Assembly: GCF_945952095.1 (NCBI RefSeq) | Contig: NZ_CAMFHL010000002.1 | Location: forward strand, 1 to 64,000 | Reading direction: 5' to 3' | Length of the DNA: 64,000 nucleotides | Origin: an uncultured Arsenicibacter sp. | GTDB lineage: Bacteria > Bacteroidota > Bacteroidia > Cytophagales > Spirosomataceae | Shown here: positions 18,306 through 27,174 of the stretch, piece after piece | Layout of the letters: each line of letters opens with the position of its first letter | How positions within the stretch are numbered: the stretch's first letter is position 1 | Notes under the pieces: generated by a model | Seen by the model: only the letters and a program-made list of their open reading frames with translations | Told to the model about the DNA's origin: nothing | Databases searched by the model: none | Program-made: the position numbers and the translations under genes

Positions 18306-20084
18306 ATGAAAAAGAAATATATCGTTCTGTCGGCTGTTTGCTCAATGCTGGCACTCTCAGGCTGTCAGGACATACTTAATAAAACAGACCTTGCATCGGC
18401 CGATCCGGATCTGATTTTTAAGGACTCGACACTGGCCTCGTTAAGCTTAAGTTATATCTATGACCAGAACCTGCCAACCTGGGGTGGGGTAACGATGATC
18501 TCCGGTATCGGGGGCAGCAGCTACACCGACGAGTCGTACGGCGAAAGCAAGTACCTCGAAGGAACGCTGACAACGGCCGATGTGACGGACTTCGGAACGG
18601 CGCTGAGCCCGTCGAACAGCTACGGGAAGATCCGGACCATCAACTCGTTTATTCAGGACATGAAAAACGGATCGATACAGACGGGTGCGCGTAACCGCTT
18701 ACTGGCACAAGCGTATTTCTTTCGCGCCTGGCGGTATTTCGAACTGGTAAAGCTGTACGGTGGTGTGCCGCTGGTACTGGTTCCGCAGGATGCCGTTGGG
18801 GTTGAAGCCCGCAACGCGGCATACATACCGCGTAACCTGACGTCTGAAAACTACCGGCAGGTAGTGGCCGACCTGGATTCAGCCGTGAAATACCTGCCGG
18901 GCAAGTGGCCGAATCCGGCTACTGACTGGGGCCGGCTGACCAAAGGTGCGGCGGCGGCGTTCAAAGGGCGTGCACTGCTGTATGCCGCCAGTCCACAGTT
19001 TAACCCCGGCGATGCTACCGATAAGTGGCAGGCAGCCTATGATGCCAACAAACAGGCCTACGATATTCTGGTGGCCAACGGTGCGGCCCTGCACAGCTCA
19101 TACGACCAGTTGTGGTTCCAGGAGCAAAGCAATCCGGAGGCTGTGATGGTTACGGGTTTCAACACATCGTCCGGCGACCAGGCAAAGAAAAATAACGGCT
19201 ATGATAACGCAACACGGCCTAAGTATACCGGAACGGGTGGCGGATCAAACCAGCCATCGTGGGAAATGGTAAAAGCCTATCCGATGCTGGATGGCAAGAA
19301 GCCGGGCGAATCTACGAAATACACCTATGCGGATCAGCAATTCTATAAAAACCGTGATCCGCGTTTTGACAAAACGATTGCCTACAACGGTGCTACATGG
19401 CCGTTGAACGGAAATGCAAACTTTAAGCTGTGGACATACTACGCCGGTGGTAAAACGGTAGAGTCAACCGCCAGCAATACCGGGTTTTATACCCGTAAAG
19501 CCATTAATCCGACCGTGGAGGCCAGCCAGGTGCAGTACTCGGGTACGGACTGGATTGAGATTCGCTTTGCCGAAGTGCTGCTGAACCTTGCCGAATCGGC
19601 GACTGGTATCGGTAAACTCGACGATGCCTACACGCAGCTGAAAGCCATCCGGAAACGAGCTGGTATCGAGGCCGGTACCGACGGTATGTATGGCCTGAAA
19701 GCCAACATGACCCGCGCTGAAATGTTCGACGCCATCATGTACGAGCGTCAGATTGAGTTTGCGTTTGAAGGGAAGCGTTTCTGGGATCTGCGCCGCTGGA
19801 AACAAATCGAAAGCGTCCTGAATGGCAAGCGCCGGTCGGGGGTAACGATCAACCTGAAAACAACCGGTGTGCCTGCCGACTTCGCCACAACCCGCGACGG
19901 GTTGAAACTGGACGATGTGTACGCCAACTACTTTACCATTACTGTGAAACAGATGGATACGAAATACGCCATCAACTGGAAGCCGGAATATTATTACTTC
20001 CCGATTCCGTTACAGGCGATTGATAACAACCCTAAACTGGTGCAGAACAGTGTCTGGGGCGGTGCGTTTGACCCATTGAAATAA
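18306..20084 (+). CDS. SusD/RagB family surface glycan-binding lipoprotein
   Basis: 592 residues. A lipoprotein signal (ALSGCQD) puts it on the outer membrane as the lid of the SusC channel. The TPR-like SusD fold shows in RLLAQAYFFRAWRYFELVKLYGGVPLV and, near the C-terminus, in AEMFDAIMYERQIEFAFEGKRFWDLRRWK. Its pairing and spacing with SusC are standard. The ligand is not readable; the neighbouring GH127 hints at arabinose-containing glycan (inference). Confidence 0.95.
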   Translation: MKKKYIVLSAVCSMLALSGCQDILNKTDLASADPDLIFKDSTLASLSLSYIYDQNLPTWGGVTMISGIGGSSYTDESYGESKYLEGTLTTADVTDFGTALSPSNSYGKIRTINSFIQDMKNGSIQTGARNRLLAQAYFFRAWRYFELVKLYGGVPLVLVPQDAVGVEARNAAYIPRNLTSENYRQVVADLDSAVKYLPGKWPNPATDWGRLTKGAAAAFKGRALLYAASPQFNPGDATDKWQAAYDANKQAYDILVANGAALHSSYDQLWFQEQSNPEAVMVTGFNTSSGDQAKKNNGYDNATRPKYTGTGGGSNQPSWEMVKAYPMLDGKKPGESTKYTYADQQFYKNRDPRFDKTIAYNGATWPLNGNANFKLWTYYAGGKTVESTASNTGFYTRKAINPTVEASQVQYSGTDWIEIRFAEVLLNLAESATGIGKLDDAYTQLKAIRKRAGIEAGTDGMYGLKANMTRAEMFDAIMYERQIEFAFEGKRFWDLRRWKQIESVLNGKRRSGVTINLKTTGVPADFATTRDGLKLDDVYANYFTITVKQMDTKYAINWKPEYYYFPIPLQAIDNNPKLVQNSVWGGAFDPLK

Positions 20085-20112
20085 GTTTGATTCTGGTATA
20101 TTCATAACGTTA

Positions 20113-20146
20113 GACCCCTGCAGCGCTCGCAGCAGGGGTCTTTTTT
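20113..20146 (+). terminator. Rho-independent terminator after SusD
   Basis: GACCCCTGC pairs with GCAGGGGTC, followed by six T. It ends the DUF3826-SusC-SusD operon. It also lies just past the 3' end of the convergent ThuA gene. Confidence 0.85.
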
Positions 20147-20154
20147 GTGCGTGT

Positions 20155-20970
20155 TTACCGGAGCGGCGTATCGCGGGAGTCGGCATAAGCCTTATTGAAA
20201 TCAATTTTCTTTACCTGCGCAGCCACATACTGAATGCCCTGGAAGATGTGCTTCATAAACATCGGGTTTTCGTAATCCGTTTTGGCATGTCCCAATGTCG
20301 TACACCACGTATAGCCGCCGTCGTAATTGTAATACCAGACTGACGGATACAAATGCGTAAAGGTGCCGCCGAACGCTTTAACTTTCTCCGGCTCATCACC
20401 GTTTAGTGAGGTCAGGTCGTTGGCCATGATGACGGTCGGGCCCGGGTACATTTCTTTGGTGAAGTAAAACTCATCTTCCTTTTCCCACGACTGCGGAATG
20501 CCCTGCGTTGACGGGTGTTTGGTGTCGAGCACTTCAATCCGGATTTTCTGAAACTTCGGGTGCCAGGCAAATGTGCCGCCAATCATGCGTTTAAACCACG
20601 TCCAGTTCCGTTCGGTACCCATTACGGAGTGGATACCCACGAAGCCGCCGCCTGCTTCGATATACCGCCGGAACGCCAGCCGCTGGGTATCGGTGTCAAA
20701 GACATCGTTGTTTGTACTGGGAAAAACCAGCAGGGTATATTGCTTCAGGTTGCTTTCGGTGAACACAGCGGGCTGGTCCGACACATCGACCGAAAACCCG
20801 TGGTCAGTGCCCAGTTTCTGAAGCGCCTTAACGGCCGACGGGATATTGTCATGGACATAGCCTTTGCCGTTTTTGGTATACACCAGCACCCGTACTTTCT
20901 TCCAGTTTACCTGAGCGAAAGCGGGTTGAAACAACAGCAGGGTAAGGAGCAGGAGCGTTAATCGGGTCAT
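20155..20970 (-). CDS. ThuA domain exported protein (PF06283)
   Basis: 271 residues from ATG 20970 (MTRLTLLLLTLLLFQPAFAQ, a signal peptide); a longer frame to 21054 is less likely. The glutamine-amidotransferase-like fold of ThuA shows in VRVLVYTKNGKGYVHD, LLVFPSTNNDVF, GGGFVGIHSV and GGTFAWHPKF. In Sinorhizobium, ThuA works with ThuB, a Gfo/Idh/MocA enzyme that oxidises trehalose at carbon 3. Here it lies next to three Gfo/Idh/MocA genes on the same strand, so a role in 3-keto-sugar breakdown is a fair inference. Confidence 0.88.
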   Translation of the reverse strand: MTRLTLLLLTLLLFQPAFAQVNWKKVRVLVYTKNGKGYVHDNIPSAVKALQKLGTDHGFSVDVSDQPAVFTESNLKQYTLLVFPSTNNDVFDTDTQRLAFRRYIEAGGGFVGIHSVMGTERNWTWFKRMIGGTFAWHPKFQKIRIEVLDTKHPSTQGIPQSWEKEDEFYFTKEMYPGPTVIMANDLTSLNGDEPEKVKAFGGTFTHLYPSVWYYNYDGGYTWCTTLGHAKTDYENPMFMKHIFQGIQYVAAQVKKIDFNKAYADSRDTPLR

Positions 20971-20986
20971 GGGAATCAGGAGTTTA

Positions 20987-21102
20987 TGCCACGAAGACAC
21001 AACGAAAAGAAGAAGCACGAAGCCTGTATGACTAATAAAAAGCCACAAAGACAAAAGGGCTTAAGACTTTGTGTCTCTTTGCGTCTTCCCGTCTTTGTGG
21101 CA
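20987..21102. repeat. Intergenic inverted repeat of the CCACGAAGAC/CCACAAAGAC type
   Basis: TGCCACGAAGAC (20987-20998) pairs with GTCTTTGTGGCA (21091-21102) with one mismatch. Between them are more copies of the words CACGAAG, CCACAAAGAC and CTTTGTGTCT. It fills the gap between the ThuA and oxidoreductase genes. I take it for a dispersed repeat; no second copy is visible here. Confidence 0.6.
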
Positions 21103-21108
21103 ATGCAA

Positions 21109-22269
21109 TTATGCTTTTAACTGAATTTTCTGCGCGTTTTTCTGGGCTTTCAGCGCCAGTTCGGTGGCCAGCAGGCAGTGTTCCTGCGACATCGCGGTTT
21201 CGGTCCGGTTCAGCACGTCATCGACCAGTAACCGGCCAAACGGCAGGTCAACGTCTTTACAGTCGATGTAGCGCGTTTCTTTTTGGTCCGTGATAAACAG
21301 GTGATTACCGCCTTCCCGGCCGCCGATGTCGATGTTTTTCCGGATTTCGATAAACCCGTCGGTACCCAGTACCGTCAACCGGCCATCGCCCCAGGTTTTA
21401 AGCCCGTCCGGGGTAAACCAGTCGACACGGATATAACCCATACCGCCGTTGCCGCGCAGCATCACATCACCGAAATCCTCGAAGTTCGGGTACTGCGGAT
21501 AGTGTGTATTACCGACCTGCGAGGCTACCACTTCGGCCTGTGTAGAGCCGGTAAACATCAGATACTGGTCAAACTGGTGTGAGGCGATATCGCAGATGAT
21601 GCCGCCAAACCGTTTTTTGTCGAAAAACCACTCCGGCCGCGTTTTCGGGTTCATGCGGTGGGGTCCCAGCCCGATCGTCTGGATTACCTTGCCGATGGCA
21701 CCGGCCTTGACCAGTTCGACCGCCTTCACGGTAGCCTTATTTTCAAGCCGTTCGCTGTACATGATCGAGTAAATGCGCTTTGTCGCTTTCTGCACCTTGC
21801 GCACCTCGGCCAGCTGGTCCAGCGTCGTAATGCCGGGTTTGTCAACCAGGTAATCCTTACCGGCTTTCATGACACGGATGCCCAGCGGCGCGCGCTCGTC
21901 GGGAATACCGGCGCTGACGATCAGTTGCAGCGACGAATCATTGAGTACTTCGTCTTCGCTGGCGGCGCGTTTGGCCTTCGGGTAGCGTTTAGCAAAGGCG
22001 TCGGCCAGGTCGGCTTCCTTCGCATAAAACGAAACCAGCTCGCCGCCACCCCGGATTACGGCTTCAACCTGGCCGTAGATGTGGCCGTGGTTCAGTCCGA
22101 CGGCGGCAAACTTTATGCGCCCGGCTTTCGGAGCGACCAGCGAACCGGCGTCCGGCCGCTCAATACTGATTTTCGGAGCACTCAGTGCCTGCTGTGGCAA
22201 CGCCCCGTACATGGCCAGACTCGCTGCCGTAGCCATTGATTCCTTTAAAAACTTCCGACGGTTATCCAT
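21109..22269 (-). CDS. Gfo/Idh/MocA family oxidoreductase, Tat-type signal
   Basis: 386 residues. NRRKFLKESMATAASLAM at the start is a Tat-like signal, so the folded enzyme is probably exported with its cofactor. The Rossmann part begins KFAAVGLNHGHIYGQVEA near 55; DKPGIT carries the family's catalytic Lys (the EKP motif, here DKP). The C-terminal sheet domain follows (CDIASHQFDQYLMF). It likely oxidises or isomerises a sugar with NAD(P). It is third in a minus-strand series with the genes at 22325 and 23750. Confidence 0.88.
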   Translation of the reverse strand: MDNRRKFLKESMATAASLAMYGALPQQALSAPKISIERPDAGSLVAPKAGRIKFAAVGLNHGHIYGQVEAVIRGGGELVSFYAKEADLADAFAKRYPKAKRAASEDEVLNDSSLQLIVSAGIPDERAPLGIRVMKAGKDYLVDKPGITTLDQLAEVRKVQKATKRIYSIMYSERLENKATVKAVELVKAGAIGKVIQTIGLGPHRMNPKTRPEWFFDKKRFGGIICDIASHQFDQYLMFTGSTQAEVVASQVGNTHYPQYPNFEDFGDVMLRGNGGMGYIRVDWFTPDGLKTWGDGRLTVLGTDGFIEIRKNIDIGGREGGNHLFITDQKETRYIDCKDVDLPFGRLLVDDVLNRTETAMSQEHCLLATELALKAQKNAQKIQLKA

Positions 22270-22273
22270 GATG

Positions 22274-22365
22274 ATTAAAGAGTGAAAGAGTGAAAAAATG
22301 AAAGAGCGGGAGCTAATCGCTCTTTCACTCTTTTGCCGCTTTAGCGGCCGCTCTTTCGCTCTTTG
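22274..22365. repeat. GAAAGAGTG-family inverted-repeat element, overlapping a gene end
   Basis: The left end is ATTAAAGAGTGAAAGAG (22274-22290). The complementary words CTCTTTCACTCTTTT and CTCTTTCGCTCTTTG are on the right. The right half codes for the last residues of the 22325 gene (SERAAAKAAKE) and its TGA stop; the left half fills the leader of the 21109 gene. Compare 3427, 32665 and 42997. Confidence 0.75.
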
Positions 22366-23734
22366 CTAAGGTTAACGCCTGCGTAGTTGTGTAATATTTC
22401 GCGAGCATGTTGGGTACTTCCCAGGCAGGGAGTTTACCTTCTTTCAGGTACTGCAGGTATTTCTCTGCTACGCGGCCAAAGTGGGCTTCGTGGCCTTCCT
22501 TGTATTTTTCAGGAACGATAACCTCAAACCCTTTGGCGTTTTTCTTTACATCCACGCCCGGAAACTCCTTCTGAATAGAAGCAATCGTTGCTTTCAGCGA
22601 CGCATCCAGGTCTTTGTTGCCGTTGGCTGGTTCGATATACAGCGTTGGTTTATACTTTTCCTCAGCTCCCTGGCGGATAATCAGGTTCGCTTTTGTACCG
22701 CGCATGATGGAGTAGTGGGTATCGCCGGTACCTTCCGGAGCTTTGTAGGCCCAGATTACCGATACTTTGGCGTGTACTCCTTTGATCTGATAATTGATTT
22801 CTCCGTTGCAGAATACCTGTAATACGCTGTCTTTCACGACGTCTTTTTTCAGGTAATCCGGAAATGCGTTCAGCTTCGTGATGGCCGAAAACTGGCTCCG
22901 TGTCATGTCGGTTGTCCAGCGGCGGGCCGTAGTCAGGCTGATGTCTTTGGTGTAATCGAGCGTTTGCTCAGGAAAGCATTCCCACTGCACCAGATCGACC
23001 AGGTGGGTGGTTACGTCAACGATGCCTTCGCCTTGCTGTGCCACGTCCATAAACCACGCCGGCCGCGTCAGGATACTGCCCGAGACGTTTTTGTAGAAGT
23101 GGTGTACGCTTTCCTTCGTGACGGCCGGGTTCTCGGGCGTACCTTTTTCCAGTGTCCCGAAAACGGGCTCCTGCATCGAAAAAGCGCGCTGCAACATCGT
23201 CGTGATTTCGTAGCGCTCGGTCATGATGTCGTACAACAACACCTTATTCTTTTCTGCGGCCGTAAAGGTACTTTTCAGCTTGTCGAAATTCTCCGCGTTG
23301 ATGACCATCGGCTTGTCGGCCAGTACGTTAAAGCCCGCGTCGATGGTTTTCTGAATATAATCAGTCTTGAGCCGGTTATTGCCCGCCATCACGACTACCG
23401 TTTTCGCCTTATTGGCCGATGCCTGGTCGGCGATCATTTTTTCGAGGTAGTCGGTACCGCGGTAGACCTCTTCTTTCCAGTGCGTCGGGTTTTCGGCACG
23501 GGTGTTATAGCCGTTGATGCGGTCGAGGTGCATCTGCAGGTCCGGACCATCCGGTGCATAGACATGGACGACCGAATCGACGCCGTCGAACATGGTTTTC
23601 TGTACCAGCGCCGCATGGAAATGGCCTGGGTCCAGCGTGATTAAATGCGTCATGTCATCGGCAGGTTTCGACGATTGGCAGGCAGCAAAGAGAGCGGCCA
23701 GTACCATGCCGCCCATTACGTGGGAAAACTTCAT
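22325..23734 (-). CDS. Gfo/Idh/MocA-like lipoprotein with oxidoreductase C-terminal domain (PF16490)
   Basis: 469 residues. The signal ends in LFAACQ, a lipobox, so the protein is membrane-anchored on the periplasmic side. It opens with LITLDPGHFHAALVQK, has LADKPMV as the catalytic-Lys motif and THLVDLVQWE, and ends in the putative oxidoreductase C-terminal domain found in Bacteroidota. The last residues (about SERAAAKAAKE) and the stop are written by a dispersed repeat, so the natural C-terminus may once have been shorter or different. Substrate unknown. Confidence 0.85.
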   Translation of the reverse strand: MKFSHVMGGMVLAALFAACQSSKPADDMTHLITLDPGHFHAALVQKTMFDGVDSVVHVYAPDGPDLQMHLDRINGYNTRAENPTHWKEEVYRGTDYLEKMIADQASANKAKTVVVMAGNNRLKTDYIQKTIDAGFNVLADKPMVINAENFDKLKSTFTAAEKNKVLLYDIMTERYEITTMLQRAFSMQEPVFGTLEKGTPENPAVTKESVHHFYKNVSGSILTRPAWFMDVAQQGEGIVDVTTHLVDLVQWECFPEQTLDYTKDISLTTARRWTTDMTRSQFSAITKLNAFPDYLKKDVVKDSVLQVFCNGEINYQIKGVHAKVSVIWAYKAPEGTGDTHYSIMRGTKANLIIRQGAEEKYKPTLYIEPANGNKDLDASLKATIASIQKEFPGVDVKKNAKGFEVIVPEKYKEGHEAHFGRVAEKYLQYLKEGKLPAWEVPNMLAKYYTTTQALTLAKSERAAAKAAKE

Positions 23735-23749
23735 CGTGGTTGTATTAAA

Positions 23750-25177
23750 TTATCGTTTTTTGGCAGAGGCAAGCGGTTGAATGGCATAGGCTTTCCGTTG
23801 CGGACGGGATAGCAGCGCATTCGCTTCCGGATCGTTTTTGAATTGCTCTTTTTTCGGATCCCAGTACAGTTTCCGGTTCAGCTTCATGGCTGCATGGTGC
23901 AGCAGACAGGCTGAGCAGGAGCGGTGGCCGATCTCGGCCGGTGCAATCGGTTCTTTGCGGCTCACCACACTTTCGAGCCAGTTGCCGTGGTGTTCCTTGC
24001 TGACAGTCAGATGCGTTTCGTTCGGACCGATTACCGACGTGAGCAGTTTCGGGTCGCTGGCGTCCAGCGCTTTGGCCGCCTGCTGTTTGGCAATCGGGTC
24101 ACTGGCGGTTACTGATGCATCGCCCCGTGAAACAAAGATCCAGCCGTCGGTTCCTTCAAATTTGATACCGTTCGGCAATTCATTGCTGACTACCATCCGA
24201 ACACCGTTTTCGTAGAGCGCTTCGGTCCGGAAAATGCCGTGAACGTCCCACAGGCCGCTTTTCGGGAAGTCCGCTTTGCCCCAGATTTCAACCGGTCCGG
24301 TATGTTCGGTATTCATGGCCCAGTGGGCGCAGTCGATGTGGTGTGATCCCCAGCCGGTGATCATCCCGGCACCGAATTGCTCGCAGCGCAACCAGCCCGG
24401 CCGGTCGTAGCCAACCTGCGGATGCACGCGCTTCTCGGTATAGTAAACCTCGGGCGTGGTACCGAGCCACATATCGTAATTCAGATTTTTCGGAACGGGC
24501 ATTTCGGCTTCCACATCGCCGGAAGGATCGCCCGGCAGCCCGACATACACGGTCTTTAACTGACCGATGCGGCCGTTCCGGACGAGCTCGGCGGCATACC
24601 GGAACTGGTGTGAAGACCGCTGCTGACTACCCACCTGCACAATCCGGCCGCTGCGTTTTACGGCATCGGCCATCATCCGGCCTTCCGAAATGGTCAGGGA
24701 TGCCGGTTTCTGCATGTATACATCCTTACCGGCGCCGACGGCATGAATCACAATCGGAGCGTGCCAGTGATCGGGTGTGCTGACCAGCACAGCGTCAATG
24801 TCTTTATTATTGAGCAATTCGCGGTAGTCGGTGTAAGCCGTTACCCCGTCATACGAGTCTTTGCCGGTCTTTTTACCATAATAGCCGTTGACCAGCTTTT
24901 TGGCATCGTCGGCGCGCCGGCTGTCAACGTCACAGACCGCCATGATCAGGGCGTTATCGTATTGCCATACGCCGGGTATGTCGTGAGTGCGCGAAATCCG
25001 GCCTGTACCAATGGCTCCCACATTGATCCGGTTGCTGGGCGCATTTTTCCCGAAAACGGAAGAAGGTACAATTGTTGGAAAACCGGTAAGGGCTGCTGCT
25101 GACACAAGTGCACCCTTTGTGCTCAGATCCAGAAATTTCCGCCGGTTTATAGAGGTTGGTTGTTCATTCAGACTCAT
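23750..25177 (-). CDS. Gfo/Idh/MocA family oxidoreductase, Tat-type signal
   Basis: 475 residues. INRRKFLDLSTKGALVSAAALTG is a twin-arginine-like signal. The Rossmann motif is INVGAIGTGRISRTHDIPG, and YMQKPASLTI carries the EKP-type Lys. GWGSHHIDCAHWAM supplies the likely catalytic His pair. It belongs to the large bacterial set of secreted or periplasmic Gfo/Idh/MocA enzymes in sugar loci. It is first of the minus-strand series 23750, 22325, 21109, 20155, with a 15-bp gap to the next gene. Confidence 0.9.
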   Translation of the reverse strand: MSLNEQPTSINRRKFLDLSTKGALVSAAALTGFPTIVPSSVFGKNAPSNRINVGAIGTGRISRTHDIPGVWQYDNALIMAVCDVDSRRADDAKKLVNGYYGKKTGKDSYDGVTAYTDYRELLNNKDIDAVLVSTPDHWHAPIVIHAVGAGKDVYMQKPASLTISEGRMMADAVKRSGRIVQVGSQQRSSHQFRYAAELVRNGRIGQLKTVYVGLPGDPSGDVEAEMPVPKNLNYDMWLGTTPEVYYTEKRVHPQVGYDRPGWLRCEQFGAGMITGWGSHHIDCAHWAMNTEHTGPVEIWGKADFPKSGLWDVHGIFRTEALYENGVRMVVSNELPNGIKFEGTDGWIFVSRGDASVTASDPIAKQQAAKALDASDPKLLTSVIGPNETHLTVSKEHHGNWLESVVSRKEPIAPAEIGHRSCSACLLHHAAMKLNRKLYWDPKKEQFKNDPEANALLSRPQRKAYAIQPLASAKKR

Positions 25178-25890
25178 CGGTAAGGGGAAATAGAGGGATT
25201 TACCGTTGCAGACTCTATTTGCTCCGAAAAGACGAAAAATGACCGGATTTACTATCTGCCATTATTTGTTAAAAAAAGACAAGAGCGTAAAATCCAGAGA
25301 TATTATAAATGCGTATAGTAACAAAGTATCAGAAGTTTGTTAGCGCAGACGATATACGTATACCTGCCAGTGAGAAATGGGCATTTAGCAAAATTAATGC
25401 CATGCGATTGGTGAGATAAATTTATCGCGCAAATAAAATGGCCTGATTTTTGTCAGACACTGGTTATGAGTGAACTATAAACCAGAAAACGGTATATTTT
25501 TTCAGGGTTGAAAAAAATATTTGCACCCTATTTCAAATCATATAGTTTTATAAAAAAAACAACCACCTAAAGATTGATGGTTGTTTCCCAACTATAACGT
25601 TTATGACTACCCGGCCGGTTACAGCCGGATTGCACTTCTAAGAAAGTACATATTTCCCTAAAAAGCTATAGGGAAATAGCGTACTTTTTTTTATTTATCA
25701 GTAAATGATTGATTGTTAGTTAATTCTATTTTGGCGTATTTCTCCAAAATTTATTTATCGCACTTGCCTCAACGAACCCAGAGGAGATTTGCCGGGTACC
25801 GGCGCCGCTTTATATCCGACACAACCAGACGCTAACTATGTGATATGTAAGTGGTTTGTGTCCTGATTTGAAATAACGTACACAAAATAA
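25178..25890. other. Long AT-rich intergenic region (713 bp)
   Basis: It lies upstream of the 23750-25177 gene and downstream of the 25891 gene, both on minus. No credible coding frame. It holds palindromes TATACGTATA (25354-25363) and GATAAATTTATC (25415-25426), then a plus-strand hairpin pair ending in a T-run (25558-25692), listed separately. Promoters for the oxidoreductase series should be at its left end; I see no exact box. Confidence 0.5.
25529..25692 (+). ncRNA. Candidate small RNA ending in a strong terminator
   Basis: AACAACCA (25558-25565) pairs with TGGTTGTT (25578-25585). A long stem then follows: AAAGTAC and ATTTCCCTA (25643-25660) with TAGGGAAAT and GTACTTT (25669-25687), running into eight T (25685-25692). 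A terminator in plus direction with no plus gene upstream suggests a short RNA. AATATTTG at 25516-25523 is a weak -7 box. The 5' end is a guess. Confidence 0.3.
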
Positions 25891-27051
25891 TTAATTAAGT
25901 ATATCGTTAAGGGCATTGTTGCCAATAATGGCATTGGCCGGTCTGGGGTGATTACTGTCAAAGACCTGAAGATCGGTGGCCGTTAACAGCGTATTCGGCG
26001 ACTCATCAACCTTTCCGTCCCTGATAACATTAGTCAGATTCAGCTTCAGGTTTCTGGCCAGAAAGCGATACGCCGCTTCGCGCTTGTTAGGTCCGTAATC
26101 GTGTCCTTCCGTTGGCAGGTGTACGTTTTCGATCCGGTCTCCGGCGTTGTAATAGCCATAGATGTTTTTGATATACGGGTATTCGACATTGGGCGTGTTT
26201 TTGGTCCAGTCTTTACCATCAGAAACCAGCAGCATAGGTCGGGGAGCCGCCAGGGCCGCAATCTCGGTGTTACTGGTCTGGTGTGTCGGCCGTTTATGAA
26301 TCGGCATCCCACTCTCGCAGGTGCAGCCGCCGAAGAAATGGGCGGATACCATCACCACCGGGACCGATACGGCAATGCGGGGCTCAAGGGCTGTCAGAAT
26401 AAAGGATTGGGTACCGCCGCCTGATTCACCCGTTACGGCTATACGTTTCGGATCCACATCCGGTAAGCTCAACAGAAAATCAACGGCGCGGAGGCTGTTC
26501 AGTGTCTGTAATTTCAGCGCATTCGGAATTTTGTGCTCAGCCTGCCTGGAATCACTGTAGCCTAACATGTCATACGTAAACACGACCGCTCCCATGCGGG
26601 CGAGCGTGGCACAGCGTTGCTGCACGTATTCGCGGAAACGGCTGTCCATGGTGCCCAGGTGGCCATGCGTACACAGAACCCCGGCAGTTTTGCCGGTACT
26701 GTTCGTCGGGCGGTACAGATTACCGGTCACATAAAAGCCCGGCACACTTTCAAATGCCACATTTTCAACCGTATAGCCATTCATTTGCCTGACGCTGTGG
26801 CGGATGGGCTTCAGCGGCGCAAATTTGGGCTTATCGGGCAACCCCATGCCTTCGCGGATGCCTTGCCGGATCAGGGCTGCCCGCTTCTCCCAGCTTTTTT
26901 TATCGTGATAGGTTGTGGCAAATGCCTTCAGGGCGCTGTCACCCTGTGCTTCCGTAAAATAGGCGCCCTGGCACAAATCAGTCCGGGCGGGAGTCGTCTG
27001 GCAAAACGCCGCCAGCGGCAGCAGGCAGAGGAGGGTCAGGAGTCGTTTCAT
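25891..27051 (-). CDS. Exported alpha/beta hydrolase, acetylxylan-esterase-like
   Basis: 386 residues from ATG 27051 with signal peptide MKRLLTLLCLLPLAAFCQ. The hydrolase core shows the oxyanion-side motif CTHGHLGTMDS, the nucleophile Ser near 210 in GESGGGTQ, and the later VSDGKDW and EGHDYGPNK, which probably hold the acid and the His. GGCTCESGMP is an unusual Cys pair near the active site. It resembles Bacteroidota esterase-like hydrolases (Abhydrolase_7 type). Removing acyl groups from glycan is likely; a peptidase-like role is not excluded. Confidence 0.78.
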   Translation of the reverse strand: MKRLLTLLCLLPLAAFCQTTPARTDLCQGAYFTEAQGDSALKAFATTYHDKKSWEKRAALIRQGIREGMGLPDKPKFAPLKPIRHSVRQMNGYTVENVAFESVPGFYVTGNLYRPTNSTGKTAGVLCTHGHLGTMDSRFREYVQQRCATLARMGAVVFTYDMLGYSDSRQAEHKIPNALKLQTLNSLRAVDFLLSLPDVDPKRIAVTGESGGGTQSFILTALEPRIAVSVPVVMVSAHFFGGCTCESGMPIHKRPTHQTSNTEIAALAAPRPMLLVSDGKDWTKNTPNVEYPYIKNIYGYYNAGDRIENVHLPTEGHDYGPNKREAAYRFLARNLKLNLTNVIRDGKVDESPNTLLTATDLQVFDSNHPRPANAIIGNNALNDILN

Positions 27052-27123
27052 AAAGGGCAAATTGTCTGTATGTGAAAAGTCCGGGGCTTTTACGTAATAC
27101 TGATAATCCTGATTTCAGGCCAT

Positions 27124-27153
27124 AAAAAAAGCAGCCATGCGGAATGACTGCTT
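27124..27153 (-). terminator. Terminator of thrA
   Basis: AAGCAGTCAT and ATGGCTGCTT (minus strand) form a stem with one mismatch, followed by seven T. It lies just past the ThrA stop. Confidence 0.7.
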
Positions 27154-27174
27154 CTGTAGAAAAAACGGATCTGT

